A DNA stretch of 64,000 nt from Kitasatospora sp. NBC_01287. GTDB lineage: Bacteria; Actinomycetota; Actinomycetes; Streptomycetales; Streptomycetaceae. Positions 46,225 through 58,029 of the stretch are shown one piece after another. The notes under the pieces were generated by a model. That model was not told where the DNA came from, did not search any database, and worked only from the letters and a program-made list of their open reading frames with translations. Position numbers and translations under genes: made by a program. The stretch is taken from contig NZ_JAPEPB010000001.1 of NCBI RefSeq assembly GCF_026340565.1, forward strand, positions 3,448,501-3,512,500, given 5' to 3'. Each line of letters opens with the position of its first letter. Positions within the stretch are counted from its first letter, which is position 1.

Positions 46225-47799
46225 TCAGGCCTGCTCGGAGAGCAGCTTGCCGTCCGCCGTGGTGAAGCCCAGCTTGAAGGACTTGACCGCCTCGGTCAGC
46301 GCGTCGATCGTGCCGTCCTCCAGCTTGCCGGTCTCCACGATGCCGCCCAGCAGCGCCTTGTGCTCGATCCGGACGTAGTCCAGGAACTCGCGCTCGAAGC
46401 GGCGGATGTCGGCGACCGGGACGTCGTCCAGCTTGCCGGTGGTGCCGGCCCAGATGGAGACGACCTGCTCCTCGACCGGGAACGGCTGGTACTGGCCCTG
46501 CTTGAGCAGCTCGACCATGCGGGCGCCGCGCTCCAGCTGCGCCTTGGAGGCCGCGTCCAGGTCGGAACCGAAGGCGGCGAACGCCTCCAGCTCGCGGTAC
46601 TGGGCCAGGTCCAGGCGCAGGCGGCCGGCGACCGAGCGCATGGCCTTGATCTGGGCCGAGCCACCGACGCGGGAGACCGAGATGCCGACGTTCACGGCCG
46701 GGCGGATGCCGGCGTTGAACAGGTCGGACTCCAGGAAGCACTGGCCGTCGGTGATGGAGATGACGTTGGTCGGGATGTACGCCGAGACGTCGTTGGCCTT
46801 GGTCTCGATGATCGGCAGACCGGTCATCGAGCCGCCGCCCAGCTCGTCGGAGAGCTTGGCGCAGCGCTCCAGCAGACGCGAGTGCAGGTAGAAGACGTCG
46901 CCCGGGTAGGCCTCGCGCCCCGGCGGGCGGCGCAGCAGCAGGGAGACGGAGCGGTAGGCCTCGGCCTGCTTCGACAGGTCGTCGAAGATGATCAGGACGT
47001 GGTTGCCCTCGTACATCCACTGCTGGCCGATGGCCGAACCGGTGTACGGGGCGAGGTACTTGAAGCCCGCGGGGTCGGAGGCGGGAGCAGCCACGATGGT
47101 GGTGTACTCCAGCGCGCCGGCCTCCTCCAGGGCGCCACGCACCGAGGCGATGGTCGAGCCCTTCTGGCCGACGGCGACGTAGATGCAGCGGACCTGCTTC
47201 TTCGGGTCGCCGGAGCGCCAGTTGTCACGCTGGTTGATGATCGTGTCGACGGCCACCGCGGTCTTGCCGGTCTGGCGGTCGCCGATGATCAGCTGACGCT
47301 GGCCGCGGCCGATCGGGGTCATCGCGTCGATGGCCTTGATGCCGGTCTGCAGCGGCTCCTTGACCGACTTGCGGACCATGACGCCCGGGGCCTGCAGCTC
47401 CAGGGCGCGGCGACCGGAGGCTGCGATGTCGCCCAGGCCGTCGATCGGGCTGCCCAGCGGGTCCACGACACGGCCGAGGTAGCCGTCGCCGACCGGGACG
47501 GACAGGACCTCGCCGGTGCGGTGCACCGTCTGGCCCTCCTCGACGCCGGCGAACTCGCCGAGGATGACGACACCGATCTCGCGGGCCTCAAGGTTCAGCG
47601 CGAGGCCGAGGGTGCCGTCCTCGAACTTCAGCAGCTCGTTGGCCATGACCGAGGGCAGGCCCTCGACATGGGCGATACCGTCCGCCGCGCCAGTGACCGT
47701 GCCGACCTCTTCACGCGAGGCGGCGTCCGGCTGGTACGACTGGACGAAGTCGGCCAGCGCGGACCGGATCTCCTCCGGCCGGATCGTAAGCTCCGCCAT
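46225..47799 (-). CDS. atpA: ATP synthase alpha subunit
   Basis: A 524-aa non-catalytic nucleotide-binding F1 subunit. P-loop [14 protein letters not shown], the segment [16 protein letters not shown] and the arginine-finger region [15 protein letters not shown] are intact. The C-terminal tail extends slightly past the E. coli length, as usual in actinomycetes. A 164-nt gap separates it from atpH upstream; I see no separate gene in that gap. Confidence 0.97.
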   Translation of the reverse strand: MAELTIRPEEIRSALADFVQSYQPDAASREEVGTVTGAADGIAHVEGLPSVMANELLKFEDGTLGLALNLEAREIGVVILGEFAGVEEGQTVHRTGEVLSVPVGDGYLGRVVDPLGSPIDGLGDIAASGRRALELQAPGVMVRKSVKEPLQTGIKAIDAMTPIGRGQRQLIIGDRQTGKTAVAVDTIINQRDNWRSGDPKKQVRCIYVAVGQKGSTIASVRGALEEAGALEYTTIVAAPASDPAGFKYLAPYTGSAIGQQWMYEGNHVLIIFDDLSKQAEAYRSVSLLLRRPPGREAYPGDVFYLHSRLLERCAKLSDELGGGSMTGLPIIETKANDVSAYIPTNVISITDGQCFLESDLFNAGIRPAVNVGISVSRVGGSAQIKAMRSVAGRLRLDLAQYRELEAFAAFGSDLDAASKAQLERGARMVELLKQGQYQPFPVEEQVVSIWAGTTGKLDDVPVADIRRFEREFLDYVRIEHKALLGGIVETGKLEDGTIDALTEAVKSFKLGFTTADGKLLSEQA

Positions 47800-47963
47800 C
47801 AGGCTTCCCTGCTCTCCTAGGTTGCGATCCTCGGCCCGCCCAAGGAGGGCCGCAAGTATTCGATCCTCGGCCGGTGCTGTTGGACCGGCCGTTCGTATGT
47901 GCCGGCTGCCCCGTGGGATGGGACCGGCGCCCGACCGAGGGTCGGATGTGCTGTGCGGGTGGC

Positions 47964-48779
47964 TCAGCCTTCGAGGGCCTGACGAGCGCCCTCCAGGCGG
48001 CTCGACACGGTGCCGTCGATGATCTCGTCGCCGACCTGGACCCGGACACCGCCGACGACCTGGGGGTCGACGTCGATGTTCAGGAGCACCGCGCGCCCGT
48101 ACAGCTTGGCCAGCGCGCCGGACAGGCGCTGCTTCTGGCCGTCGCTCAGCGGAACGGCGGTGGTGACCAGCGCCACCACGCGGTCGCGGCGGTCGGCGGC
48201 GAGCTTGGCGTAGGCCGCCAGGCCCTGGTCCAGGCTACGACCGCGCGGGTTGGTGACCAGCGAGGTGACCAGGCGAACCGTGCCCGGCTGGGCGCGCCCG
48301 CCGAGGAGCTTGTTGACCAGCTCCGCCTTGGCGGCCTTGCCGGCCTTCGGCTCGGTCAGCCCGGCGCGCAGCTCGTGCGAGCCGCTGACGACCCGGCCGA
48401 ACCGGAAGAGCTCGTCCTCCAGGTCGTCCAGCTTGCCGGCCTGCTCCGCGGCGATCACCTCGGCGTAGGCGGCCAGCTCCTCGGTCGCGTCGACCAGGTC
48501 GCGCGAGCCCGACCAGCGGGACCGGACCAGGCCGGAGACCAGGTCGACGGTCTCGCCGGAGACCTGGCCGCTGAGCACCGAGGCGATCAGCTGGGCCTTG
48601 TCCTGACCGGACCGCGCGGGGTCGGTCAGGACACGGCGCAGCGAGACCTCGCGGTTCAGCAGCGCGGTCACGGCGCCGAGCTCCTCGGCGAGCTTGGCCG
48701 AGTCCACCGAGGTGTTGTCGGTCAGGCTGTCCAGGTTCTCGCGGCCGGCAGCGAAGGCTTCGCGGCTGGCGCCGATCAC
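47964..48779 (-). CDS. atpH: ATP synthase delta subunit
   Basis: A 271-aa stator subunit, longer than the 177 aa of E. coli, as is normal for actinobacteria. The N-terminal six-helix part is extended and the C-terminal conserved motif [22 protein letters not shown] is clear. Its start codon overlaps the stop of atpF by four bases. It joins the top of F1 to the b subunits of the stalk. Confidence 0.95.
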   Translation of the reverse strand: MIGASREAFAAGRENLDSLTDNTSVDSAKLAEELGAVTALLNREVSLRRVLTDPARSGQDKAQLIASVLSGQVSGETVDLVSGLVRSRWSGSRDLVDATEELAAYAEVIAAEQAGKLDDLEDELFRFGRVVSGSHELRAGLTEPKAGKAAKAELVNKLLGGRAQPGTVRLVTSLVTNPRGRSLDQGLAAYAKLAADRRDRVVALVTTAVPLSDGQKQRLSGALAKLYGRAVLLNIDVDPQVVGGVRVQVGDEIIDGTVSSRLEGARQALEG

Positions 48780-49333
48780 TTGGCGACCGCCGCGCTCGCG
48801 TCGGCCTTGGCCTCCAGGTCGTCCAGGAAGCGGTTGATCACGCCACTCTGGCGGGCGTGGTCCTCAAGGGACTCACCCACGATGCGGGAGGCCAGCTGCG
48901 AAGCGAGCGAACCCACGTCCTGGCGCAGGGCGGCGGTCGCCTGCGTCTTGTCGTGCTCGATCTGGGTGTGGCCCGCGGCGATGATGGCATCGCGCTGGTG
49001 CTGGCCCTCCTCGCGCATCTCGCGGATCAGGGCAGCACCCTGCTCGCGAGCGTGCTCGGTGATCCGAGCGGCCTCGTGGCGCGCCTCGGCGAGCTCGGCG
49101 CGGTACTGCTCCAGCAGCGCCTGCGCCTCGGCCTGTGCGGCCGTGGCCCGCTCCATGCCGCCCTCGATCTGGTCCCGGCGCTCCGCCAGCACCTTCTCGA
49201 TGCTGGGGAGGAGCTTCTTGCCGAGCAGACCGAAGACCACGAAGAAGCAGATCAGGCCGATGATGAGCTCAGGCGCCTTGGGGATCAGAGGGTTGAAGTC
49301 CTCCGAAGCCAGCTGCATCGCGATGAGCGACAT
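48776..49333 (-). CDS. atpF: ATP synthase b subunit
   Basis: A 185-aa stator subunit. One membrane helix near the N-terminus (ELIIGLICFFVVFGLLGKKLL, about residues 23-43) is followed by a long charged helix with Ala/Glu/Arg heptads, including IEKVLAERRDQIEGGMERA. It dimerises and links Fo to F1. It overlaps atpH by four bases and lies 34 nt after atpE. Confidence 0.96.
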   Translation of the reverse strand: MSLIAMQLASEDFNPLIPKAPELIIGLICFFVVFGLLGKKLLPSIEKVLAERRDQIEGGMERATAAQAEAQALLEQYRAELAEARHEAARITEHAREQGAALIREMREEGQHQRDAIIAAGHTQIEHDKTQATAALRQDVGSLASQLASRIVGESLEDHARQSGVINRFLDDLEAKADASAAVAK

Positions 49334-49367
49334 ATCTGGACCTTCCGTCCGGTGGGTTACGGCAGGA

Positions 49368-50514
<1,147 letters not shown>

Positions 50515-50620
50515 CACGGACTCCTTCGTCGTGACGCATGGTTACGGCAACCTCGGTGTGTCGGCGCGGCCTGCGGCCACGGAGCGGCACTGGAACTTGA
50601 TGGGTTTCTCGCGGACCCGG

Positions 50621-50645
50621 CGCGCCGGCAGTGGCTGCCGGCGCG
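50621..50645. terminator. Hairpin in the atpI-atpB gap
   Basis: Perfect 11-bp arms with a 3-nt loop, in the 300-nt gap upstream of atpB. It may weaken read-through from atpI or protect the atpBEFHAGD message. The rest of the gap shows no gene. Confidence 0.5.
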
Positions 50646-50814
50646 GGATCTTGTCTGACTGCGCGGGTCCGGGGGGCGATCCGTCCGCTCGGTGTGCACG
50701 CACCGCTCGGCGGGACCTGGCCGCTTCCCGTACTCCGTTGTTGCGTCGGACGATAGCAGCCTGTCAGCGCCGCATAAACACCGCCCCCCTCGCCAGGGGG
50801 ACAGCCGGCACTGC

Positions 50815-51258
50815 TCACTGTTGACGCTCCGACCGCGACACCTCGTCGGACTTCCGCGTGGCGGAGTCGTTCTCGACGTAGAAGATCTTGGCCTTGAGTG
50901 AGGCGCGCACCGAACCGGCGGTCCAGATCAGGGCGCAGCCGAGCACGGTGAAGCCGAACGCCTTGGTGTTGAAAAGCGTCGTGTTCTTGAACACCGCGAG
51001 AACAACGGCCACCGCCATGATCTGGGTCATGTACACCAGCAGGCCGGCGGCCATCATCATCTGGGGATTGTTCCTGGTCAGCCGGTCTAGGGCCCACTGG
51101 CCGAAGCTGAAGAACCCCAGGACCAGCAGGGTCGCCGCCAGGGCGCCGATCAGGCCTTTGCTCCCCACGACCGCGGCGGAGATCGCAACGGCGAGCACAC
51201 CAGCGACCGCAGTGGGGATTGCGGCGCCTCGGATGATCCGGGCGTCGTGGGACGGCAT
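50815..51258 (-). CDS. atpI: AtpI, ATP synthase assembly protein
   Basis: A 147-aa membrane protein, first gene of the atp operon. About four helices are visible (around AIPTAVAGVLAVAISAAVVG, GALAATLLVLGFFSFGQWAL, MMMAAGLLVYMTQIMAVAVV and AFGFTVLGCALIWTAG). AtpI proteins aid c-ring assembly or magnesium uptake. ATG 51258 starts the family-typical segment ARIIRGAAIPTAVAG. It is followed by the hairpin-containing gap before atpB. The C-terminus is charged (SATRKSDEVSRSERQQ). Confidence 0.88.
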   Translation of the reverse strand: MPSHDARIIRGAAIPTAVAGVLAVAISAAVVGSKGLIGALAATLLVLGFFSFGQWALDRLTRNNPQMMMAAGLLVYMTQIMAVAVVLAVFKNTTLFNTKAFGFTVLGCALIWTAGSVRASLKAKIFYVENDSATRKSDEVSRSERQQ

Positions 51259-51431
51259 GTCGGCAACTCCGGCGGCATGTCGAGGACGGGGGAACGCTCA
51301 ACGGGAAAGCGAGAACAGGGGTGGCGCACCGGTGCGGGGACACCGGACCGAGCGAGGCTGCCGCGAGACCGGCCGGCGAGCGGCCGGGGCTCCTCGAGGC
51401 GGACCCACTGGGGACGGAAGTCCTTCACCAG

Positions 51432-51500
51432 TAGGTCTTTCGGCTTGTTCTCGGTACTCGTGAACGGTATCACAAACTATTTGATGAGAGCTTTACCATG
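51432..51500 (-). promoter_or_regulatory. Likely promoter region of the atp operon
   Basis: An A/T-rich stretch 175-240 nt upstream of atpI. On the minus strand TTCATG and TAGTTT are separated by 17 nt (about 51460-51500) and could be -35/-10 elements; TTGTGA and GATACC also occur. The choice is uncertain. Between here and the WecA-type gene nothing else is seen. Confidence 0.3.
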
Positions 51501-51606
51501 AACGTGTGGCTCCTGTCACACCGACGGCCCATCAGTGCCGCCGAACGGGTGAGGCAGATGGAGCAACGAAGTTGAGGGGCCATCAGCTCGTGGAGCCGGC
51601 AGGGTA

Positions 51607-52968
51607 TCAGCGCTTGGGATGGTCCCCGACCGCGCTCGCACCGGTGCCCAGGCGGCCCAGCAGCTCCTGGTCCCTGGCCGAGAGTTCGGCCATCGCCGGG
51701 ACCTCCTCGCGCAGCACCGGGTCGGCTGCCGGCGCCGCCGCCGTCACCGCGCCGGCCGCGGTCACCACGGCGTTGCCCCGGGCGGCCGCGCGGCTGCCGC
51801 GGCGGTAGCGCGGCGGCACCATGGACTGCACCGCGGCGGGCGCCTTGGGGCGGAACCACGGCAGCAGCAGCACCACGATGCCGACCAGGCAGAACCCGGC
51901 GCAGGTCAGCACCACGGTGCGGCCGGTGTTGGTGAACGAGAACGCCACCGTGCCGAAGGCGATCAGCGCGGCCCAGAAGTACATGATCAGCACCGCGCGG
52001 CTGTGCGAGTGGCCGATCTCCAGCAGCCGGTGGTGCAGGTGCTGCTTGTCGGCGGCGAACGGCGAGCGGCCCGCCCAGGTGCGGCGCACCACCGCCAGCA
52101 GCAGGTCGGCCAGCGGCAGTGCGATCACCGCCAGCGGCAGCAGCAGCGGGATGTAGATCGGCACCAGGATGTGCGTGGTGGCGGTCTGCGAGCCGCCGGT
52201 CTGCGCGGTGATCAGGTCGGGGTCGACCCGGCCGGTCACCGAGATCGCGGCGACCGCCAGCATCAGCCCGAGCATCATCGAGCCGGAGTCGCCCATGAAG
52301 ATCCGTGCCGGGTGCAGGTTGTGCGGCAGGAAGCCCAGGCACATGCCGATCAGCAGCGCGCTGAACAGCGCGGCGGGGGCCGCCTCGCTGATCGAGTAGC
52401 CGTACCAGAGCCGGTAGGAGTAGAGGAAGAAGGCCATCGCGGCGATGCAGACCATGCCGCCGGCCAGGCCGTCCAGGCCGTCGATGAAGTTCACCGCGTT
52501 GACCATGACGACCACCAGGGCGACCGAGATCACCATGCCCAGGGTCGGGCTGAGCGCGACCGGCCCGACCCCGGGGACCGGGATCGAGATGACCGTGATG
52601 CCCTGGTAGACCATCACGCCGGCGGCGATCATCTGGCCGCCCAGCTTCACCAGCGCGTCCACGCCCCACTTGTCGTCCAGCACGCCGAGCACCCACATGA
52701 TGCCGACGCCGGAGAGCAGGGCCTTGATGTCCGAGGAGTCCTCGTGGAAGACCTTGCCCAGGTTGCTCAGCTGGAAGGCCACCAGGAGGCCCGCGCAGAG
52801 GCCGCCGAACATGGCGATGCCGCCCAGCCGCGGGGTGGGCTCGCGGTGCACGTCGCGCGCGCGGACCGGCGGCATCGCGCCGGCGATGATCGCGAACTTG
52901 CGGACCGGGCCCACCAGCAGGTAGGTGACGGCCGCCGTGCAGAAGACCACGAGCAGGTACTCACGCAC
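51607..52968 (-). CDS. UDP-N-acetylhexosamine:polyprenyl-phosphate transferase, WecA/TagO type
   Basis: A 453-aa membrane enzyme of the MraY/WecA family with about eleven helices. Catalytic signatures: VNAVNFIDGLDGLAGG, FMGDSGSMMLG and the loop HLHHRLLEIGHSH. It begins wall teichoic acid, arabinogalactan-like or other surface glycan synthesis by transferring sugar phosphate to a lipid carrier at the inner membrane face. GTG 52968 is fixed by AAGGAGG, spacing 7. The last 75 residues are a cytoplasmic Ala-rich tail. The SHMT-like gene lies directly upstream in the same direction. Confidence 0.92.
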   Translation of the reverse strand: MREYLLVVFCTAAVTYLLVGPVRKFAIIAGAMPPVRARDVHREPTPRLGGIAMFGGLCAGLLVAFQLSNLGKVFHEDSSDIKALLSGVGIMWVLGVLDDKWGVDALVKLGGQMIAAGVMVYQGITVISIPVPGVGPVALSPTLGMVISVALVVVMVNAVNFIDGLDGLAGGMVCIAAMAFFLYSYRLWYGYSISEAAPAALFSALLIGMCLGFLPHNLHPARIFMGDSGSMMLGLMLAVAAISVTGRVDPDLITAQTGGSQTATTHILVPIYIPLLLPLAVIALPLADLLLAVVRRTWAGRSPFAADKQHLHHRLLEIGHSHSRAVLIMYFWAALIAFGTVAFSFTNTGRTVVLTCAGFCLVGIVVLLLPWFRPKAPAAVQSMVPPRYRRGSRAAARGNAVVTAAGAVTAAAPAADPVLREEVPAMAELSARDQELLGRLGTGASAVGDHPKR

Positions 52969-53099
52969 CGCCGTCCTCCTTCCGCGCGCGCAGCCGGGTG
53001 CGTACGGAGGGTGCTGCCGTACGGCTCAGGGGTTCGAGGTGCGTCGCCACGGCACCCACCTTATTGAGTCGGACGCGCGTGGTGTGCATCGCGGTTCGC

Positions 53100-53134
53100 A
53101 TCAGCGGCCCGCGTTCCGCTCCGATCAGCGGCCC
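53100..53134. repeat. Direct repeat across the SHMT-like stop
   Basis: Two exact 11-bp copies ATCAGCGGCCC at 53100-53110 and 53124-53134, 24 bp apart, within longer imperfect copies. The second contains the stop (TCA = TGA on the minus strand) of the leftward gene. The 24-bp period keeps frame. Confidence 0.65.
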
Positions 53135-54420
53135 GGACCACCGCCGCCGTTCCCCGGCCGCTGGGCCAGCGCGCGCACCCGGGCCGCCGCCGTGGCCGGC
53201 GCACCCCCGCTGAGCAGGCCACCGATCAGCTCACCGACCTCCGCGAGCTGTTCCGGCCCCAGTCCGAGGGCGGCGCAGGCGCCGGTGCCGAGCCGGATGC
53301 CGGAGGTCTCGGCGGCCGGCGCCGGATCGAACGGCACCGCGCACTTGCCGAGCAGCAGGCCCGCCGCCGCGCACATCCGCTCGGCCTGGGCCCCGGTGAG
53401 GCCCAGCGGGCCCACGTCGGCGGTCACCAGGTGGGTGTCGGTGCCGCCGGTCAGCGGACGCGCCCCGGCACGCTCCAGCGCGGCCGCCAGGGCGCGCGCC
53501 CCGTCGACCGCGCGCCGCGCGTACGCGCCGAACTCCGGCGTGGCCGCCTGGGCGAACGCCACGGCCTTGGCGGCGACCTCGTTCATCGCCGCGCCGCCCT
53601 GGGTGAACGGGAAGACCGCCCGGTCCACCCGCTCGGCCAGCTCCCCGGTGCAGAGCAGCAGGCCGCCGCGCGGGCCGCGCAGCATCTTGTGGGTGGCGGC
53701 CACCACCACGTCCGCGTACGGCACCGGGGAGGGCGCGGCGCCCGCCGCCACCAGGCCGGTGATCTGCGCGGCGGTGGCCACCAGGTAGGCGTCCACCTCG
53801 TCGGCGATCTCCCGGAAGGCCGCCCAGTCGGGGTGCCGGGGGTAGGAGATCGAGCCGGCGATGATCGCCTTGGGCCGGTGCGTCCTGGCCAGCTCGCGGA
53901 CCTGGTCGAGGTCGATCAGCCCGTCCTGCTCGCGCACGCCGTAGCCGATCACGTCGAACCAGCGGCCGGAGAAGTTGGCGCGCGAGCCGCAGGAGAGGTG
54001 GCCGCCGTGCTCCAGCGACATCGCCAGCACCGTGTCGCCCGGCCGCAGCAGTGCCGCGAAGGCCGCCAGCATCGCCGAAGTCCCGGATCTGGGCTGGACG
54101 TTGGCGTGATCGGCGGCGAACAGCGCGCGGGCCCGGGAGATAGCCAGCAGCTCGGTGGCATCGGCCACGGCGCAGCCGGTGTGATGGCGGTGGCCCGGGT
54201 AGCCCTCGGCGTACTTGTCCACCAGCGGGCCGGCCAGCGCCGCCAGCACGGCCTCGGTGGCGAGGTTCTCCCCCGCCAGGAGCTGCAGGCTGCCCGCTCG
54301 GCGCTCGGCCTCCGCCGAGAGCAGGTCGGCCACTTCGGGATCGGCCGCGCTCAGGGCCGTCGAGGGCTGCCAGGCGTGGCGGTGTGCTGCGAGGCGGTGC
54401 GCGGCATCGGTGAGGGTCAT
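53125..54420 (-). CDS. SHMT-like PLP-fold protein with altered active site
   Basis: A 431-aa protein of the serine hydroxymethyltransferase family (fold-type I). The PLP lysine is kept: K245 in ATHKMLRGPRGG. Other canonical positions are changed: the VDMAHxAG loop reads VATAAQITG, putting T216 where the pyridine-binding Asp should be and Q219 for the His. NVQPHSG reads NVQPRSG (R111), and the YYGG motif reads HHTG (79-82). Such a protein may not make glycine in the usual way. CGGAG lies 8 nt before ATG 54420. It sits between the LMW phosphatase and WecA-type genes, an order shared with other streptomycetes as I recall (glyA2). Confidence 0.8.
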   Translation of the reverse strand: MTLTDAAHRLAAHRHAWQPSTALSAADPEVADLLSAEAERRAGSLQLLAGENLATEAVLAALAGPLVDKYAEGYPGHRHHTGCAVADATELLAISRARALFAADHANVQPRSGTSAMLAAFAALLRPGDTVLAMSLEHGGHLSCGSRANFSGRWFDVIGYGVREQDGLIDLDQVRELARTHRPKAIIAGSISYPRHPDWAAFREIADEVDAYLVATAAQITGLVAAGAAPSPVPYADVVVAATHKMLRGPRGGLLLCTGELAERVDRAVFPFTQGGAAMNEVAAKAVAFAQAATPEFGAYARRAVDGARALAAALERAGARPLTGGTDTHLVTADVGPLGLTGAQAERMCAAAGLLLGKCAVPFDPAPAAETSGIRLGTGACAALGLGPEQLAEVGELIGGLLSGGAPATAAARVRALAQRPGNGGGGPGR

Positions 54421-54458
54421 GGCGGCGCTCCGGGGCCGTTAGGGCGGTGGAGTCCAGC

Positions 54459-55151
54459 CTAGGACCGTGCGGGCCCCGGGGCCTGATGGCGCGGGGCGGG
54501 TACGCCCGTCAGGGCGGTCAGCACCGGGTCCAGCGCGTGGAATATCTCCTCGCCGCAGTTGCGGAACATCCCGATCGGCGCGCCGTAGGGGTCGTCCACC
54601 TCGTCCGCCTCGGGCGAGGCGGCCAGCAGCCAGCCGCGCAGCGCGGCGGCCGCCTGCACCAGCGCCCTGGCCCGCTCGGTGACGTCGGTGCCGGTGTCCA
54701 CCTCGGGCAGGGTGGCCTGGTCTATCGAGGTGACCAGCCGGGTGAACTCCTTGAGCGTGAAGGTGCGCAGGCCCGCCGCGTGGCCCATCGAGATCACCTG
54801 CGCGCGGTGGTCCAGGGTCGCGGTGAGCACCAGGTCGGCCTCCACCACGTGCTCGTCCAGCAGCTCGCGGCCGGCGAAGTTGCCGCTGTCCACGCCGTAC
54901 TCGCCGAGCACGGTGGCCGCGTGAGCCTCCATCGGCGCGCCCTCGTGCCCCCAGGTCCCCGCGCTCTCCACCACGATCCGGCCGGCCGCCCGCTCGGTCA
55001 GCCGGGTGTCCAGCTCATGGCGGGCCAGCCGCTCGGCGATCGGCGATCGGCAGACGTTGCCGGTGCAGACGAAGAGGATCCGGAAGTAGTCCGAGGGGCG
55101 GGGGACGACCGCGACGTAGGACGGCATCCGGTCATGGAGCGAGGCGGTCAA
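54459..55151 (-). CDS. Low-molecular-weight protein-tyrosine-phosphatase family protein
   Basis: A 230-aa protein. The phosphatase loop ILFVCTGNVCRSPIAERL has the C-x5-R-S pattern, and the acid loop DDPYG near VDDPYGAPIGMF is present. The start may be TTG 55151, which overlaps the Sua5 stop (TTGA) and has GGAGG 7 nt upstream; ATG 55127 is the alternative without a good ribosome site. Family members dephosphorylate tyrosines, often those of polysaccharide-assembly kinases, fitting the nearby WecA-type gene. Arsenate reductase relatives share the fold, so substrate is not certain. Confidence 0.86.
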   Translation of the reverse strand: MTASLHDRMPSYVAVVPRPSDYFRILFVCTGNVCRSPIAERLARHELDTRLTERAAGRIVVESAGTWGHEGAPMEAHAATVLGEYGVDSGNFAGRELLDEHVVEADLVLTATLDHRAQVISMGHAAGLRTFTLKEFTRLVTSIDQATLPEVDTGTDVTERARALVQAAAALRGWLLAASPEADEVDDPYGAPIGMFRNCGEEIFHALDPVLTALTGVPAPRHQAPGPARS

Positions 55152-55795
55152 CTGCCGGCCTCCAGGTCGGGGACGACCTCCCTCAGCTGCTCGATGCTCA
55201 CGGCGCCCGCGCGCAGCAGGACCGGCACCTTGCCGGTGACGTCGACGATGCTGGAGGCCAGGCCGTGCTCGGCCGTCCCGCCGTCCAGGTACACCGCGAC
55301 CGGGTCGCCCAGCTGGAGCTCGGCCTCCGCGCAGTCGGCCGGGGCGGGCCGGCCCGACTTGTTGGCACTGGAGACGGCCAGCGGGCCGGTGGCGTTCAGC
55401 AGCTCGATGGCGACCGGGTGCAGCGGCATCCGGACCGCGACGGTGCCGCGGGTCTCGCCCAGGTCCCAGCGCAGCGAGGGCTGGTGCTTGGCCACCAGGG
55501 TCAGGCCGCCGGGCCAGAAGGCGTCGACCAGCTCCCAGGCCTTCTCCGAGAAGTCGGTCACCAGGCCGTGCAGCGTGGTGGGCGAGCCGACCAGCACCGG
55601 TGAGGGCATGTTGCGGCCGCGACCCTTGGCCGCCAGCAGGCCGGCCACGGCCTCCGGGTTGAAGGCGTCCGCGCCGATCCCGTAGACGGTGTCGGTCGGC
55701 AGCACGACCAGCTCGCCGCGGCGGATCGCCGCGGCGGCCTCGCGCAGCCCGGTCGCACGGTCGCCTGCGTCGGCACAGTCGTAACGGCGGCTCAT
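55148..55795 (-). CDS. tsaC: Threonylcarbamoyl-AMP synthase (Sua5/YrdC)
   Basis: A 215-aa enzyme for the first step of tRNA threonylcarbamoyladenosine (t6A37) synthesis from threonine, bicarbonate and ATP. The YrdC domain motifs are VVLPTDTVYGIGADAF, the basic patch KGRGRNMPSPVLVG (variant of the KxR signature) and LAVSSANKSG. It stops before the Sua5 C-terminal domain, so it is the short form. ATG 55795 is the natural start. It overlaps the phosphatase start by four bases. Upstream lies the 42-bp repeat array and prmC, a gene order common in actinomycetes. Confidence 0.93.
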   Translation of the reverse strand: MSRRYDCADAGDRATGLREAAAAIRRGELVVLPTDTVYGIGADAFNPEAVAGLLAAKGRGRNMPSPVLVGSPTTLHGLVTDFSEKAWELVDAFWPGGLTLVAKHQPSLRWDLGETRGTVAVRMPLHPVAIELLNATGPLAVSSANKSGRPAPADCAEAELQLGDPVAVYLDGGTAEHGLASSIVDVTGKVPVLLRAGAVSIEQLREVVPDLEAGS

Positions 55796-55843
55796 CGGAG
55801 CGGTCCCCTTCGAAGACGGTTGGAAGTCACAGCGAAGTCTTGC

Positions 55844-56020
55844 GGGCTGTCGTACCGCGCTGACGGTTCACGACCTCGCCCTTCGGGCTGTCGTACGGCG
55901 CTGAACGGTTCACGACCTCGCCCTTCGGGCTGTCGTACGGCGCTGAACGGTTCACGACCTCGCCCTTCGGGCTGTCGTACGGCGCTGAACGGTTCACGAC
56001 CTCGCCCTTCGGGCTGTCGT
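55844..56020. repeat. 42-bp tandem repeat across the prmC stop
   Basis: Four copies (55844-55884 with one base missing, 55885-55926, 55927-55968, 55969-56010) and a 10-bp partial copy (56011-56020). Copies 2-4 are identical. Each contains the codons TTARRARS and TGA that end prmC; copy 4 holds the true stop. It fills the gap between prmC and the Sua5 gene. Confidence 0.97.
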
Positions 56021-56860
56021 GAAACGCGGCCGCCCGTTCAGATCCCGGTGGTCGGCCGTGTCGGTCCAGCCGCCCTCCTCGTTGAAGATCCACGGCACTT
56101 GGCCGCCCTGGGTGTCCGCGTGCTCGATCACCACGGCGCCGCCGGGCCTCAGCAGCCGGGCGGCCACCCGCTCGATGCCGCGGATCACGACCAGGCCGTC
56201 CTCACCGGAGAAGAGCGACATCTGCGGGTCGTGGTCGCGGGCCTCCGGCGCCACGTACTCCCACTCGGTCAGCGGGATGTACGGCGGGTTGCTGATCACC
56301 AGGTCGAACCGGCCGTCCCAGGAGCGGTCCTCGGCGAAGGCCGCGGTGGCGTCACCCGCGTGCAGGGTGACCCGGTCGCGGTCGGGGCTGGCCTCGATGT
56401 TGCGGCGGGTGTAGCGCAGCGCTCCCTCGTCCAGCTCGAAGGCGTGCACGATCGAGCGCGGCAGCTCCTGGGCCAGGGCGAGCGCGATCGCGCCGGAGCC
56501 GGAGCACAGGTCGACCACCAGCGGCTCGGCCACGTCCATCTCGCGGACGGCCTCTATGGCCCACTCGACCACCGTCTCGGTCTCCGGGCGCGGCACGAAG
56601 ACCCCGGGGCCGACCGCCAGCTCCAGGTAGCGGAAGAAGGCGTGCCCGGTGATGTGCTGCAGCGGCTCGCGGGCCTCGCGGCGCGAGATCGCCTCCCAGT
56701 AGCGGGCGTCGAAGTCGGCGTCCGGCACGGTGTGCAGCTGGCTGCGCTTGACGTGGTGGATGTGTGCGGCGAGCTCCTCCGCGTCGAAGCGCGGCGACGG
56801 CACGCCGGCCGCGGCCAACCGCTGGGTGGCCTGGGCCACCTCGGCGAGCAGCAGGTTCAT
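55994..56860 (-). CDS. prmC: Release-factor glutamine methyltransferase
   Basis: A 288-aa SAM-dependent enzyme methylating the GGQ glutamine of release factors. The N-terminal helical domain is followed by the methyltransferase fold: LVVDLCSGSGAIALALA (SAM site) and LVISNPPYIPL (NPPY catalytic motif). prfA, its substrate gene, lies immediately upstream with 23 nt between. The C-terminal end GRPRFTTARRARS is the usual one, and a tandem repeat starts within it. ATG 56860 begins the conserved LLLAEVAQATQRL segment. Confidence 0.95.
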   Translation of the reverse strand: MNLLLAEVAQATQRLAAAGVPSPRFDAEELAAHIHHVKRSQLHTVPDADFDARYWEAISRREAREPLQHITGHAFFRYLELAVGPGVFVPRPETETVVEWAIEAVREMDVAEPLVVDLCSGSGAIALALAQELPRSIVHAFELDEGALRYTRRNIEASPDRDRVTLHAGDATAAFAEDRSWDGRFDLVISNPPYIPLTEWEYVAPEARDHDPQMSLFSGEDGLVVIRGIERVAARLLRPGGAVVIEHADTQGGQVPWIFNEEGGWTDTADHRDLNGRPRFTTARRARS

Positions 56861-56883
56861 CCGTACGTACCCCTCTGCGGTGG

Positions 56884-57963
<1,080 letters not shown>

Positions 57964-58029
57964 GGGGATCGGCCTACTTTCCCGGAAGGTGAGAGATGGA
58001 CGGCGAGACGCGAACGGCGCCGGCCCGGA

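Noticed and set aside
55844..56020. CRISPR-like regular repeat
   Set aside because: Copies are directly adjacent with no spacers, and each encodes the prmC end; no cas genes nearby.
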